From: an uncultured Flavobacteriales bacterium | Lineage (GTDB): Bacteria > Bacteroidota > Bacteroidia > Flavobacteriales_G > Salibacteraceae | Length of the DNA stretch: 64,000 nt | NCBI GenBank assembly: GCA_937899835.1 | Contig: CALCCE010000252.1 | Span: forward strand, 39,229-103,228 | Reading direction: 5' to 3' | In this document: piece by piece, positions 35,774 through 43,943 of the stretch | Numbering within the stretch: the stretch's first letter is position 1 | Layout: each line of letters begins with the position of its first letter | Position numbers and translations under genes: made by a program | Notes under the pieces: generated by a model | Databases searched by the model: none | What the model saw: only the letters and a program-made list of their open reading frames with translations | Told to the model about the DNA's origin: nothing

Positions 35774-37240
35774 TTATTTCTTTACTATTTTCTTCACAAA
35801 GCGCTGACCATTTTGTGTGATGGTGAGAAAATACAAGCCCGCCGGCTGCTCCATGATATCGAAAGATTCTCTGTAAGGGCCGGTGAAGTAGCCCAGGTTC
35901 TGACGGCGGATGGGGCTGCCATTGGCATCGATGATTTGCAAAACGGTTTCCCCTTCAGAAGCTAAATCAAAGGTCAATCGGAACTGGCCGAAATTGGGAT
36001 TAGGTGCAAAGCTTACATCGTTGATGTCCAACTTGGGAGCTGCGGGCAATTGCGTTTGCTCCAACCATTCTTCCTCCTCTTCTTCTGGCATGTCTTCTAC
36101 CCACATTTTCACCACTACTTTGCGCTCCTCAACCGCCTCACTACTGCCCTTGGGTGCTATCTGGCCGTTTCCATTGCGTGTCAGTGTAGCAGCTTTGCTT
36201 TTCATGGTCCCGCTCATCTCCATTTCTTTGTCGTCCCGTACAACCATCAAATTGAAGTCGTCTCCGGGCTCTACTTCCCGAATCCGTTGAATGAGTTCAT
36301 TTAAAGTGCTTGTTTCCTGACCATTAATGGACAATATCTGATCTCCTGACTGTAGCCCCATTTCCAGGGCAGCACTTTGTGCATACACACTGAGCACCGC
36401 TACCCCTGTACCATGACCATCTTGCAGCATTACTCCTAAGAAGCCCTGTTCCATGGCATCCTCCTGGCTGGTTTGGTTGTTGTTGTTTTCGTAACGGTAT
36501 TCGTAGTTAATGTTGTCATCCTGAAAATCAAAATCGAAGTCGAAGTCAAAATCCAGGTCTTCTACCGGTTGTTTGCCCAAAGTCGCATTGACCATTTCGG
36601 TTTTCCCATCGCGCTGGATCTGAATGGCTACTTCATCTCCGGGTTGATGTGATCGAATAATGTCCGTCAACTTGCGGTGGTGAGTAACAGGTTGGTCATC
36701 CATAGCAAGGATCACATCTCCAGCCTGTAAGCCTGCCGCTTGAGCGCCCGAGTTGGGCACAATACGCGAAATCCGGGCACCACCATCGGCGGAGTGAGTA
36801 TACACGCCCAACAAAGGCCGGTTGAACTGCTGTTCCATTTCAGCTTCAATGCGCGCCAGTTGGTTCTCCACCATTTCGTCCATTTTTTGCTGCACGTTGT
36901 CAGGAAATTGCATTTGAATCACAATGCGTTCTCCTTCTGGCTGTTGCGTAGTGCGTTTGCGAATTTCGATTTCGATCTCATCGCCTCCTTCGCTAAGGTT
37001 CCAGTTGTTGAGCACACCCAACTCCTGAATGATCGCTTCGAGGGTTTGCCCTTCCAGGGGAACAATTGATTCGGTGGTTTTAGAGACGTTGCCCTCCGCT
37101 TCGGTCACCGAAATGCGTAAGGAAGACTGGCTTTTGGTGTCGGTTTCAGTTTCTGAGGTTTGACCGACCACCGGAAGCGTGGCCAGAGCAACACCCAGAC
37201 CGCCTAAAAGCAGCTGTTTGGGTAGAGTTTTAAAAATCAT
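35774..37240 (-). CDS. Exported protein with two PDZ domains and T9SS sorting domain
   Basis: 488 residues from the ATG at 37240. A signal peptide lies at about 1-25. PDZ 1 spans about 140-230 (LLGVYTHSADGGARISRIVP, AAGLQAGDVILAMDDQPV). An acidic DFDFDFDFDF tract (about 228-238) comes from a short tandem DNA repeat. PDZ 2 spans about 262-345 (GFLGVMLQDGHGTGVAVLSV, GLQSGDQILSINGQE). A Por-secretion sorting domain ends the protein (about 403-488; FAPNPNFGQFRLTFDL, QPAGLYFLTITQNGQ). There is no protease domain of the DegP/HtrA type, so it may bind peptides or act as a surface scaffold. No partner gene adjoins it. Confidence 0.9.
   Translation of the reverse strand: MIFKTLPKQLLLGGLGVALATLPVVGQTSETETDTKSQSSLRISVTEAEGNVSKTTESIVPLEGQTLEAIIQELGVLNNWNLSEGGDEIEIEIRKRTTQQPEGERIVIQMQFPDNVQQKMDEMVENQLARIEAEMEQQFNRPLLGVYTHSADGGARISRIVPNSGAQAAGLQAGDVILAMDDQPVTHHRKLTDIIRSHQPGDEVAIQIQRDGKTEMVNATLGKQPVEDLDFDFDFDFDFQDDNINYEYRYENNNNQTSQEDAMEQGFLGVMLQDGHGTGVAVLSVYAQSAALEMGLQSGDQILSINGQETSTLNELIQRIREVEPGDDFNLMVVRDDKEMEMSGTMKSKAATLTRNGNGQIAPKGSSEAVEERKVVVKMWVEDMPEEEEEEWLEQTQLPAAPKLDINDVSFAPNPNFGQFRLTFDLASEGETVLQIIDANGSPIRRQNLGYFTGPYRESFDIMEQPAGLYFLTITQNGQRFVKKIVKK
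36523..36558 (-). repeat. Six-base tandem repeat encoding Asp-Phe
   Basis: About six copies of a degenerate 6-mer (GATTTT / GACTTC on the coding strand) in frame within the PDZ protein, giving the repeated Asp-Phe tract. Copies differ at third bases, so it looks selected at the protein level and is not a simple slipped-strand tract. Confidence 0.6.
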
Positions 37241-37383
37241 AGCTTAAAAGTTGAGGGTTGGATTGAAATTGCCTTTCGAAAATACCAAGCACCTCACAGC
37301 CTGCCTTCTTAATATTTGTTAAGGAGTGTTAAGCATAACGCCCAAAACATCCTGAAAACAGGCCTCTTGACATCTTTAGCCTG

Positions 37384-38034
37384 TTAATTCTCATCGGTTT
37401 GAAACTGCTTCAAAATGCCTTTAATTTCCTTTCTGCGATAGTGGTAAAAAATGAGGTAGAGGAGAAAGCCCCACAAGGCACCCAGCAAAGAGAACACAAA
37501 GGCAACTCCCGAATAAATTCCAAAAAACATCCAAAAATAATCGTCTGGAACATCAATTAGTCGATCGTAGGGCACCTCGTTGAAGGTAAACTTGAAGTTC
37601 CCCGGACGGTAAAACAGTCCTCCAATGATGATTAAGGCAAACGTAAGGAGGCCATTGCCTAAAATTTGCAGGCGTTTGAACCAATTGATGAGCCGCACCA
37701 ACCGTTGCAGGAATACCACCGTGGGCAAGTGATGCCCGGGACGTTGGAGCTGCAAGAAGATTAAAAAGGAAGGGACTATAAACCCAATGCTCCAAAGCAG
37801 GGAAAAAATTTGAATCGCAATGGGGAATCCATCTAAAACATCCGTAAACACAATTAAAAAAAAGTAGCAGGGTACCGATGCAAAGTTGAACAGCAACTCG
37901 ATTAAGTTCATATCTGCCAACTTTTGCAAGGCCTTTGGGCGGTTTAGCGCCTTGTTCTGTGATACGTTGGGGGCTTGTTCATTGAGCCCCTTGGTCATAT
38001 CCCCCCATTGCGATTTTAGGTCATTCAGCTCCAT
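37384..38034 (-). CDS. Multi-pass membrane protein, likely partner of the sigma factor
   Basis: 216 residues from the ATG at 38034. About 45 cytoplasmic residues (MELNDLKSQWGDMTKGLNEQ) are followed by four membrane helices (about 45-67, 74-95, 118-140, 165-195). The KSQW opening resembles other Bacteroidota membrane proteins encoded directly after ECF sigma genes. The start overlaps the sigma gene by 14 bases, so it is very likely co-translated and may act as anti-sigma factor. That role is inference; no zinc-finger motif is present. Confidence 0.75.
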   Translation of the reverse strand: MELNDLKSQWGDMTKGLNEQAPNVSQNKALNRPKALQKLADMNLIELLFNFASVPCYFFLIVFTDVLDGFPIAIQIFSLLWSIGFIVPSFLIFLQLQRPGHHLPTVVFLQRLVRLINWFKRLQILGNGLLTFALIIIGGLFYRPGNFKFTFNEVPYDRLIDVPDDYFWMFFGIYSGVAFVFSLLGALWGFLLYLIFYHYRRKEIKGILKQFQTDEN

Positions 38035-38527
38035 GCATCAATTGTTTTAGTCGGTTCTTAATTCGGTGGATGCGTACCCCTACTCCATTTTCGGACAACC
38101 CCAATATTTCACCGATTTCTCGGTAGGGCATATCTTCCAGGAAGAGCATAATCACAGATTTGTCGGCATCGTTGAGTTGAGAAATGGCCTGTTGCAGTTG
38201 AAGCATGCGCTCCTTCTTCTCGGTATCTTCCTGGTCGCTGATGGTCAACTGCTCCGCCTGTAAGGGTACCGTTCCGGGGCGCTTTTTGCGCAAAGAACTC
38301 ATGGCCGTGTTCAAAGCAATACGGTACATCCAGGTACTCACCTGTGATTCTTGCCGAAAACGCGGAAATGAGCGGCACACCTGGTAGGTCATTTCCTGCA
38401 CCAGGTCTTTGCGGTCCTCTGCCGTATCGCGGTAAAGAAAGGCCACCTTCTGCAAGATACCCTGGTGCTCTTCCAATACCTGTTCCAACCCAAGGGGCAA
38501 GGCTTTTTCTTTTTTTAGCCAGCCCAT
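38021..38527 (-). CDS. ECF-type RNA polymerase sigma factor
   Basis: 168 residues from the ATG at 38527 (MGWLKKEKALPLG). A longer frame reaches 38611 but has no family support for its extra residues. Region 2 (about 16-85): FLYRDTAEDRKDLVQEMTYQ, FRQESQVSTWMYRIALNTAM. Region 4 (about 108-165): LQQAISQLNDADKSVIMLFL, MPYREIGEILGLSENGVGVR, IHRIKNRLKQLMHG, a complete helix-turn-helix. It overlaps the membrane-protein gene by 14 bases. It directs RNA polymerase to a specific regulon, probably its own operon. Confidence 0.93.
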   Translation of the reverse strand: MGWLKKEKALPLGLEQVLEEHQGILQKVAFLYRDTAEDRKDLVQEMTYQVCRSFPRFRQESQVSTWMYRIALNTAMSSLRKKRPGTVPLQAEQLTISDQEDTEKKERMLQLQQAISQLNDADKSVIMLFLEDMPYREIGEILGLSENGVGVRIHRIKNRLKQLMHGAE

Positions 38528-38763
38528 TCGCCTGTAAGGTATCTTGATAAGTAGTGCACCTTTTGAATGGATTGTTCCTTCATCGTTGCTGCAGCTTGAT
38601 TTTGGTTTCAAAGTAAGTTGCAGTACGCATAACTTTCTTACACGAAAAGTAAATTTTTATTTGGCGAAACGCATGGCAGCGGTCATAAACCCGGTGCAAA
38701 AAGGGGCTCTAAAGGAAACGAAATGGAGCTTAAATGCGTTTTTAATCTGATAGTTCATTGCTT

Positions 38764-38794
38764 TTTGCGTTGCCAAGTTTTAAGCGTGAATTTG
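38764..38794 (+). promoter_or_regulatory. Bacteroidota-type promoter of the lipoprotein gene
   Basis: TTTG (38764-38767), exactly 19 bases, then TGAATTTG (38787-38794), one mismatch to TAnnTTTG. The ATG at 38823 is 28 bases on. Confidence 0.55.
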
Positions 38795-38822
38795 AATAAC
38801 CCTACCCCAATAAAAAACAACC

Positions 38823-39830
38823 ATGCGTACACTTTTTCTCCTATTGATGGTGGCATTTGCCCTTGTTGCCTGCCAAACCCAAAAACCAATTGACGGCTTG
38901 TGGATTTCCGCTTACACCTATATCCCCGATGCCGACACAACAGTCTTGCCGTTCAAAAAAGAGCTATTGCTAAATAGCCAACTGCTGTCTTTTCATGGCA
39001 ATCAACTAAAAATCATTCGCCTTGGTGATAAAGACATTCGTGCTTACGAAGCAATTCAAATAGACACCCACGCCTATGCCCTCGAGTATTCCAGTTTGCG
39101 ATGGGATACGAATGCTGTTCCTATCCAATTCAATTCAGATTCTCTGGTATTGCACTATGAAAACCCAACGCGGGAAATCGTTTTTAGAAAAGTGCCCGAA
39201 AAATACCAACAAGTGAAGATTGATTCGAAAGTGTTTAGAGGCGCTTACAAGATCAACTACAGCCCCACCGTTTTTGATTCATTGCATTTCATCAACGATT
39301 CGATGATGTTGTTTACCGGAAGTTCTTTTTCCAACCGACCTGCATTCCACTGGAGCATCTTACAGGTAGAGGAATATTCATTTCTCAACATTCATTCTCC
39401 CTTCCATACTCCCCTGCTCATCACTCCAATGGAGCATGACACCATCAACCTGATTTACTTCGGAAAAACGAAGCAATCTGCTGCCTTGAAGCCCATACAG
39501 GGTGTAAGGGAAAAAACCGACTTTCTGGGTTTATGGAAAGAAAAGGGCTACGAGACAATGGTTGGTCCACCGATTATAACCGACGTTGAATGGTCACCCT
39601 TCACTTTGGACATCCGCATAGATAAGCTCGTGGTTTGCGATGGATTCGGTGTGTTCAACTCCACTTGGGAACTCAGCGGTGCAGGTAATCGTATATTTTT
39701 ACAAGAACAGATTTTTGACCGAAATGGCACCTTCCTTATCGAAAGCCTAACTGACTCTTCTATGGTGGTGCGCCCAGGTGGCAGTAAATTTCTCAACCGT
39801 GAGACGATTCCTCTTGTAAAGGTAGAATGA
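38823..39830 (+). CDS. Hypothetical lipoprotein
   Basis: 335 residues. The N-terminus (MRTLFLLLMVAFALVACQTQ) has a lipobox (VAC, Cys17), so it should be lipidated and anchored in the envelope. The rest is beta-rich, with repeats of short hydrophobic strands; a pattern 'GLWKEKGYETMVG' near residue 235 echoes 'GLWISAYTY' near residue 25, suggesting two lipocalin-like halves. No family recognised. Its own promoter is directly upstream; the next gene begins over 200 bases later. Confidence 0.8.
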   Translation: MRTLFLLLMVAFALVACQTQKPIDGLWISAYTYIPDADTTVLPFKKELLLNSQLLSFHGNQLKIIRLGDKDIRAYEAIQIDTHAYALEYSSLRWDTNAVPIQFNSDSLVLHYENPTREIVFRKVPEKYQQVKIDSKVFRGAYKINYSPTVFDSLHFINDSMMLFTGSSFSNRPAFHWSILQVEEYSFLNIHSPFHTPLLITPMEHDTINLIYFGKTKQSAALKPIQGVREKTDFLGLWKEKGYETMVGPPIITDVEWSPFTLDIRIDKLVVCDGFGVFNSTWELSGAGNRIFLQEQIFDRNGTFLIESLTDSSMVVRPGGSKFLNRETIPLVKVE

Positions 39831-40046
39831 GAAGGGACCCTACTCTACTGAGGTTCTTTGCCTGATTTCTCGCCCACCAGCTGCTCAGGGTTTCCACGCT
39901 TAATTTTCAAATGATTTACCCAACTTGCTCCAGTGTGCCTTTCTTTGCCAAAAGAAACCCGGGTAGGCCTCCATTGGTTGCCTGCTTGAATGCATATTCG
40001 CTTAACCTGCGACCGTAGCCATACCGCGAAGAACGATTACGCACAA

Positions 40047-40469
40047 ATGGGACACGCCACCAACATTTATGGTATTATTTCCATTCCCGCACACACTGCC
40101 CAAACCGATAGGGTTTGGAGAAGGAATCTAGAAATTATCGCTGGTTTGCCAGCGGTAGATCCGGTTTATCCTCAGTTGTCCAGCACCATGTTTCATCGGC
40201 AGTTTCAAATGGGATATGATGAGCGCTTGCTGCCCTTTGCTGCCAACTACAAAAACTTGAAGCTGGGTCGAATTCCGGAGTGGATTGAAAAGTTTGAAGC
40301 CCTAATACGCCAATTGATGTGGCTTTCGGTTACGGCACAAATTGAAACGGAGGTATCGGGAAATTTTGAGATTGGATGGGTTGTTGCACCGGATTGGATG
40401 GCAAAATGGAAAGAAGAGCCATGGCTGCCGACACAAAAATGGACTACCAATGGCCTGGAACAGAAATAG
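40047..40469 (+). CDS. Hypothetical cytoplasmic protein
   Basis: 140 residues from the ATG at 40047 (MGHATNIYGIISIPAHTAQT); a frame to 39990 adds a non-conserved-looking prefix. No signal peptide or membrane helix. It is rich in Trp and charged residues (KFEALIRQLMWLSVTAQIET, IGWVVAPDWMAKWKEEPWLP). Family not recognised; the size and lone position would suit a small orphan or immunity-type protein, which is only a guess. It ends 28 bases before the next plus-strand gene. Confidence 0.6.
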   Translation: MGHATNIYGIISIPAHTAQTDRVWRRNLEIIAGLPAVDPVYPQLSSTMFHRQFQMGYDERLLPFAANYKNLKLGRIPEWIEKFEALIRQLMWLSVTAQIETEVSGNFEIGWVVAPDWMAKWKEEPWLPTQKWTTNGLEQK

Positions 40470-40497
40470 CAATCTCCCAACAAGAATAAATTACGAA

Positions 40498-41100
40498 ATG
40501 CGTCAATTACTGTTTACTTGCCTTTTGTTCACCATTAGTTGGTGTTGCTGTGGGCAGGATACTTTGAAAGCGAAACAAGTAGCCCAGCAACTGCTGGAAG
40601 CAAGGGTCGGCTCTGAAAATTTCCAGGCTTGGATGACCTATCGTGGAGTCCGCGTGGTAGAAGATCGCCTGATACAGGTTTGGTATGGGCTTCAATTGCC
40701 TATCGAACCCATTTTAAAACGTCCGGTGGTGTTGCTGTTTGATGCCGCAGGCAATCAATTGGTCAAGGAAGAGACCTTTGAATTCAACACCGGAGTACCT
40801 GATTGCCAAGCTTCCCCCGAAACGTGCCAGTTCCTTACCAAAGCCGAAGCTGAATTAATCGTGAAAGCTCAATTTCCCGACCTTGAGGTCTACGCCATCA
40901 CCCCGGTCTGGATCAGGAATTACCCCTCTTCTACCACAACCGGCCCTGCCTTATTACAAGGCTATTACGTTTGGCAAGTGCAATCGCAGATGCCAAACCA
41001 ACCAGATCACTTCATGGTTTATGAAGTGCACGCAAACACTGGAAAAATGTTGGATCAATACGAAATAGTGGAAGAAGAAGTCGAGATCGACATGCATTGA
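40498..41100 (+). CDS. Exported hypothetical protein
   Basis: 200 residues from the ATG at 40498, which gives a signal peptide (MRQLLFTCLLFTISWCCCGQ). A longer frame upstream overlaps the preceding gene and lacks support. The mature part is a small alpha/beta protein: DTLKAKQVAQQLLEARVGSE, FLTKAEAELIVKAQFPDLEV, YYVWQVQSQMPNQPDHFMVY and an acidic tail VEEEVEIDMH. The repeated helix-plus-sheet layout with a closing EVHANTGKMLDQYE is reminiscent of PepSY domains but this is weak. Confidence 0.65.
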   Translation: MRQLLFTCLLFTISWCCCGQDTLKAKQVAQQLLEARVGSENFQAWMTYRGVRVVEDRLIQVWYGLQLPIEPILKRPVVLLFDAAGNQLVKEETFEFNTGVPDCQASPETCQFLTKAEAELIVKAQFPDLEVYAITPVWIRNYPSSTTTGPALLQGYYVWQVQSQMPNQPDHFMVYEVHANTGKMLDQYEIVEEEVEIDMH

Positions 41101-41154
41101 GTTTGAAACGATCAAACGTCAAAGCCGGAAAAGGTGGGTTTTCCAACAAACTTT

Positions 41155-42177
41155 CTACTCAGTAGCTAAGGTATTCTCGTCCGTTTCGGGCGGTTTTACC
41201 GGAGGTACCGCCACTGGAATAGTAGGATAATCACAAACATCGATGCATCGGCGGGCAATGAGCTCTTCCAAACAAAGCAAAGAGGCCAACGCCACCTGCG
41301 AATAGTTTTGCGAAGCATTGCGAAATCGTCCACTTTCGGTTACCCACAGGGTTTGAATCAGTTGCATACCCCCTTCATCGGGATCGATCACCTTGAGCAC
41401 CCCGGAAACGTTGGCGGCCCCGGCATGATACACGTGCAAGACCAACAAGCGAAACCACAAGTCGTCTTCGCAATAGCTGATCTGATGGCGGTCTAACAAC
41501 TTTCGGGTTTCAGGAATACAAATGGTGCGCAACAAGCGTGCGGCACCCACGGCTGACTTGTCAAAATCTTTGCGATCGTCTTGGTATTTGTTCACCGTGA
41601 GGCCCATTTGGCGCGCTACCCCCCGCATCAGCTGAAACGATCCCAAAGCCCCAACCGGAGATTTTTCTAACCTGCCAGGGCTTTCAATGAGCAATATGGA
41701 TTGGGCGTACCACGGATCGGTTTGTTCATGAATAAACACCGCAACACCCCGATCGATGGCAGGAAGTGCTTTTTCAAAATTGTAGAAATCGCTTTTGCCC
41801 GTAGTGAGGAAGATACGCGCATCGTTGTCCAAACAATAGTACTGCCTCAAGCTATCGCGATAAGCTTCTTTGGTAGCATCGTCTTGTTTCAACCAAGGCT
41901 TAGAATCTACCTTTTCCAAAATTTGGCGGGTTTTGGCCACATTGAGAATGCTCAACTCCGGTTCCAGCTGCATAATGGATTTCCAGAACCGAATGGAAGC
42001 TAAGGTGTCCCACCCTTCGGCAGTAATTTCTGTATTTGAAATGACCATCTGCTGGGTAGTATAGGTCCATTCTACCCGGTTGAGTTGGGGTAAAATGGGT
42101 TCGGTTTGCTGTGCCCATCCCAATTGGGTCACCACACCAAGGAGGGTTGAAACGAAAAGTATTCTCCAATGATCCAT
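41155..42177 (-). CDS. Exported lytic-transglycosylase-like protein
   Basis: 340 residues from the ATG at 42177, which starts a signal peptide (MDHWRILFVSTLLGVVTQLG, then WAQ). Residues ~155-260 resemble the SLT / GH23 domain (PF01464): LLIESPG with a candidate catalytic Glu165, then SPVGALGSFQLMRGVARQMG, and DFDKSAVGAARLLRTI. Lytic transglycosylases cut peptidoglycan glycan strands to anhydro-muropeptides in the periplasm. The N-terminal ~130 residues match nothing I know. Divergent from the GNAT gene. Confidence 0.75.
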   Translation of the reverse strand: MDHWRILFVSTLLGVVTQLGWAQQTEPILPQLNRVEWTYTTQQMVISNTEITAEGWDTLASIRFWKSIMQLEPELSILNVAKTRQILEKVDSKPWLKQDDATKEAYRDSLRQYYCLDNDARIFLTTGKSDFYNFEKALPAIDRGVAVFIHEQTDPWYAQSILLIESPGRLEKSPVGALGSFQLMRGVARQMGLTVNKYQDDRKDFDKSAVGAARLLRTICIPETRKLLDRHQISYCEDDLWFRLLVLHVYHAGAANVSGVLKVIDPDEGGMQLIQTLWVTESGRFRNASQNYSQVALASLLCLEELIARRCIDVCDYPTIPVAVPPVKPPETDENTLATE

Positions 42178-42305
42178 TCTTTTCCTACAATTTGGGCCAA
42201 TAACGCAAAAAAGCCAGGGGCTTTGATCGGCATTGAAGTAAGTTATCCACGAATGCGCGTTCATTTATTAACGGTGCTTTTCTCTCTGCATTTCCTTTCC
42301 TATAT

Positions 42306-42313
42306 TGATTTTG
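42306..42313 (+). promoter_or_regulatory. Possible -7 element of the GNAT gene
   Basis: TGATTTTG differs at one position from TAnnTTTG and lies 31 bases before the TTG start at 42345. Confidence 0.3.
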
Positions 42314-42344
42314 CAATTCGCCTATCTACCATCATCTCCTCCAA

Positions 42345-43136
42345 TTGAGTGACATTGCCATCATTGAGCACAACCTCTATGGGTTGTATCGACTCATCGC
42401 TTCTTCTCCGGTTACCCGCCTGTTTCACGGGCGTGGTTTCTGCTATTTTCGCAATCCAGATCGTATATGGCCAGAAATGATCTACTTCCCGGAACCCAGC
42501 TCGGTAGAGCCAATTCAGCTGTTGGACGAATTGGTAGCCATGGCGCGAGAAGGCCAGTTACCTCCCTGGTGTTTGCCCAGCAACCTCTACACTTCTAAAG
42601 CATTTGTTTCCGAATTGCGTAGACGATCTTTCTACGAGGGTTTTTGGACAGGAATGGCCTGGTCTACTCAGCCTACTCAACCGATAGCTATTCCTCATTT
42701 GGCTTGCCGTGAAATCGTTGCAGAATCTGATCTAAGCCATTGGCTGGACATTGTAGGACCGCACTTGCTCGGGAAAGACGCCACCGATACCCACCTTTTT
42801 CGCTACCTCTTTCACCAAGATGAAACCCAGTTCTTTTTAGGTTACGAAAACGGACGACCGGTGGGAGCTGCCATGCTTTTCCATGAGAATGCGGTAACAG
42901 GAATGTATTTTCTGGTTACGCATCCCGACCACCGAAAAAAAGGTGTGGGCCGCCTTATGGTAAATCACTTACAATGGCAGACCTGGGAAAAAAATACGGG
43001 AATCATGGTATTGCAAGCGACCAAAGAAGGGCTATCACTGTATGACCGTACAGGATTCCGAAGGGTGGCTCCCATTTCCATGTTCAACTTGTTGCATTCC
43101 GATTTACCGGTGCCGGAAAGCACCGAAAATCCTTAA
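42345..43136 (+). CDS. GNAT-family N-acetyltransferase
   Basis: 263 residues from a TTG at 42345 (MSDIAIIEHNLYGLYRLIAS); an ATG start would remove needed N-terminal sequence. The acetyl-CoA domain is at the C-terminal half (about 130-245): GRPVGAAMLFHENAVTGMYF, then VTHPDHRKKGVGRLMVNHL with the R/Q-x-x-G-x-G/A loop, and LSLYDRTGFRRVAPISMF. It should move an acetyl group from acetyl-CoA to an amine, in the cytoplasm. The N-terminal part (about 1-120) is typical of two-domain GNATs. Substrate unknown. Confidence 0.88.
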   Translation: MSDIAIIEHNLYGLYRLIASSPVTRLFHGRGFCYFRNPDRIWPEMIYFPEPSSVEPIQLLDELVAMAREGQLPPWCLPSNLYTSKAFVSELRRRSFYEGFWTGMAWSTQPTQPIAIPHLACREIVAESDLSHWLDIVGPHLLGKDATDTHLFRYLFHQDETQFFLGYENGRPVGAAMLFHENAVTGMYFLVTHPDHRKKGVGRLMVNHLQWQTWEKNTGIMVLQATKEGLSLYDRTGFRRVAPISMFNLLHSDLPVPESTENP

Positions 43137-43173
43137 CACTTTGGAAGAAATACACTTCGAACTTTCGAAGGAG

Positions 43174-43482
43174 CTAATTCAAAGAGATGGGCTGTAAAGT
43201 AAGAAGTGGGGATTCGTGAAACATCAGCTCAACTACTTCTACTGACATGTAGCGAATCAATGGAAACGTGGCCAAGCCATCCATGATTTTATTTTCAGTT
43301 TCGCCTTGCATCACGATCCAAAGCTGGGACCGATCCATCGAAAGGGAATAATTCAAAATGTCCCCTTCGCGCATCATTTGGTTCACCCTTTTCCGTTGTG
43401 CTGGAATAAGGTTCAAAAAGTCATCGTTCAACTCGGAAGGGAGTTTCACCTTTACCATATACCTGCGCATCACCTTTGCCAT
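43174..43482 (-). CDS. Small protein of YciI/muconolactone-isomerase-like size
   Basis: 102 residues from the ATG at 43482 (MAKVMRRYMVKVKLPSEL); MRRYM and MVKV are other possible starts. Pattern: YMVKVKLPSELNDDFLNLIP, QRKRVNQMMREGDILNYSLS, QLWIVMQGETENKIMDGLAT. This beta-alpha-beta layout resembles small ferredoxin-like (dimeric alpha-beta barrel) proteins such as muconolactone isomerase or YciI. No catalytic residues can be assigned. Ends 37 bases after the GNAT gene, convergent. Confidence 0.6.
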   Translation of the reverse strand: MAKVMRRYMVKVKLPSELNDDFLNLIPAQRKRVNQMMREGDILNYSLSMDRSQLWIVMQGETENKIMDGLATFPLIRYMSVEVVELMFHESPLLTLQPISLN

Positions 43483-43894
43483 ACTGTTGCTGTTCGGTTT
43501 TCTAACCCGGTGGTCCTTCCTGGTAGCATCGCCTGTATTATTGCGAATTCCCGTTCGAATAAAACAGCGTAACTCCCCACTCAATTCATTCAAAGTTACC
43601 TACTATCTGCCAAAGCAGACCTATCCAAGCTTTTGATATACTTGGGAGGCTGATTGCAAGGCAATGACATTGGATTTAGGAAAGAGGAGCCTTACTTGGC
43701 GCGTAAAATTCTCTTGGATATTAAAAAATTGTCAAGCTTCGTAGAGGCAACCATTACCCAATTTTGGTTGATGGGCTATGATCTACCCAAGCTCAAGACT
43801 GGTGTTCCTTGCAAACCTGCTCATGAGCAGCACATTCATATTTTTTTAATCGAAGGATAATCGCATGTCGGTACATTTCCGAATTACTGGCTTT
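43483..43894. other. Intergenic region before the HAMP kinase
   Basis: No well-supported gene. A 68-codon plus-strand frame from TTG 43654 to 43860 reads like protein in part (LARKILLDIKKLSSFVEA, LMGYDLPKLKTG) but has no family match and a weak start; it could be a remnant. Confidence 0.3.
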
Positions 43895-43902
43895 TAGTTT
43901 TG
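43895..43902 (+). promoter_or_regulatory. -7 element of the HAMP/HisKA kinase gene
   Basis: TAGTTTTG is an exact TAnnTTTG match. It supports the ATG at 43944 as start, since a GTG at 43905 would lie before the expected transcription start. Confidence 0.45.
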
Positions 43903-43943
43903 CCGTGGTCAAGGCTTCTAACCTAACTATTCAACTTCATCGA

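Noticed and set aside
43654..43860. 68-codon plus-strand frame with TTG start
   Set aside because: Weak start and no similarity; kept only as a note in the intergenic entry.
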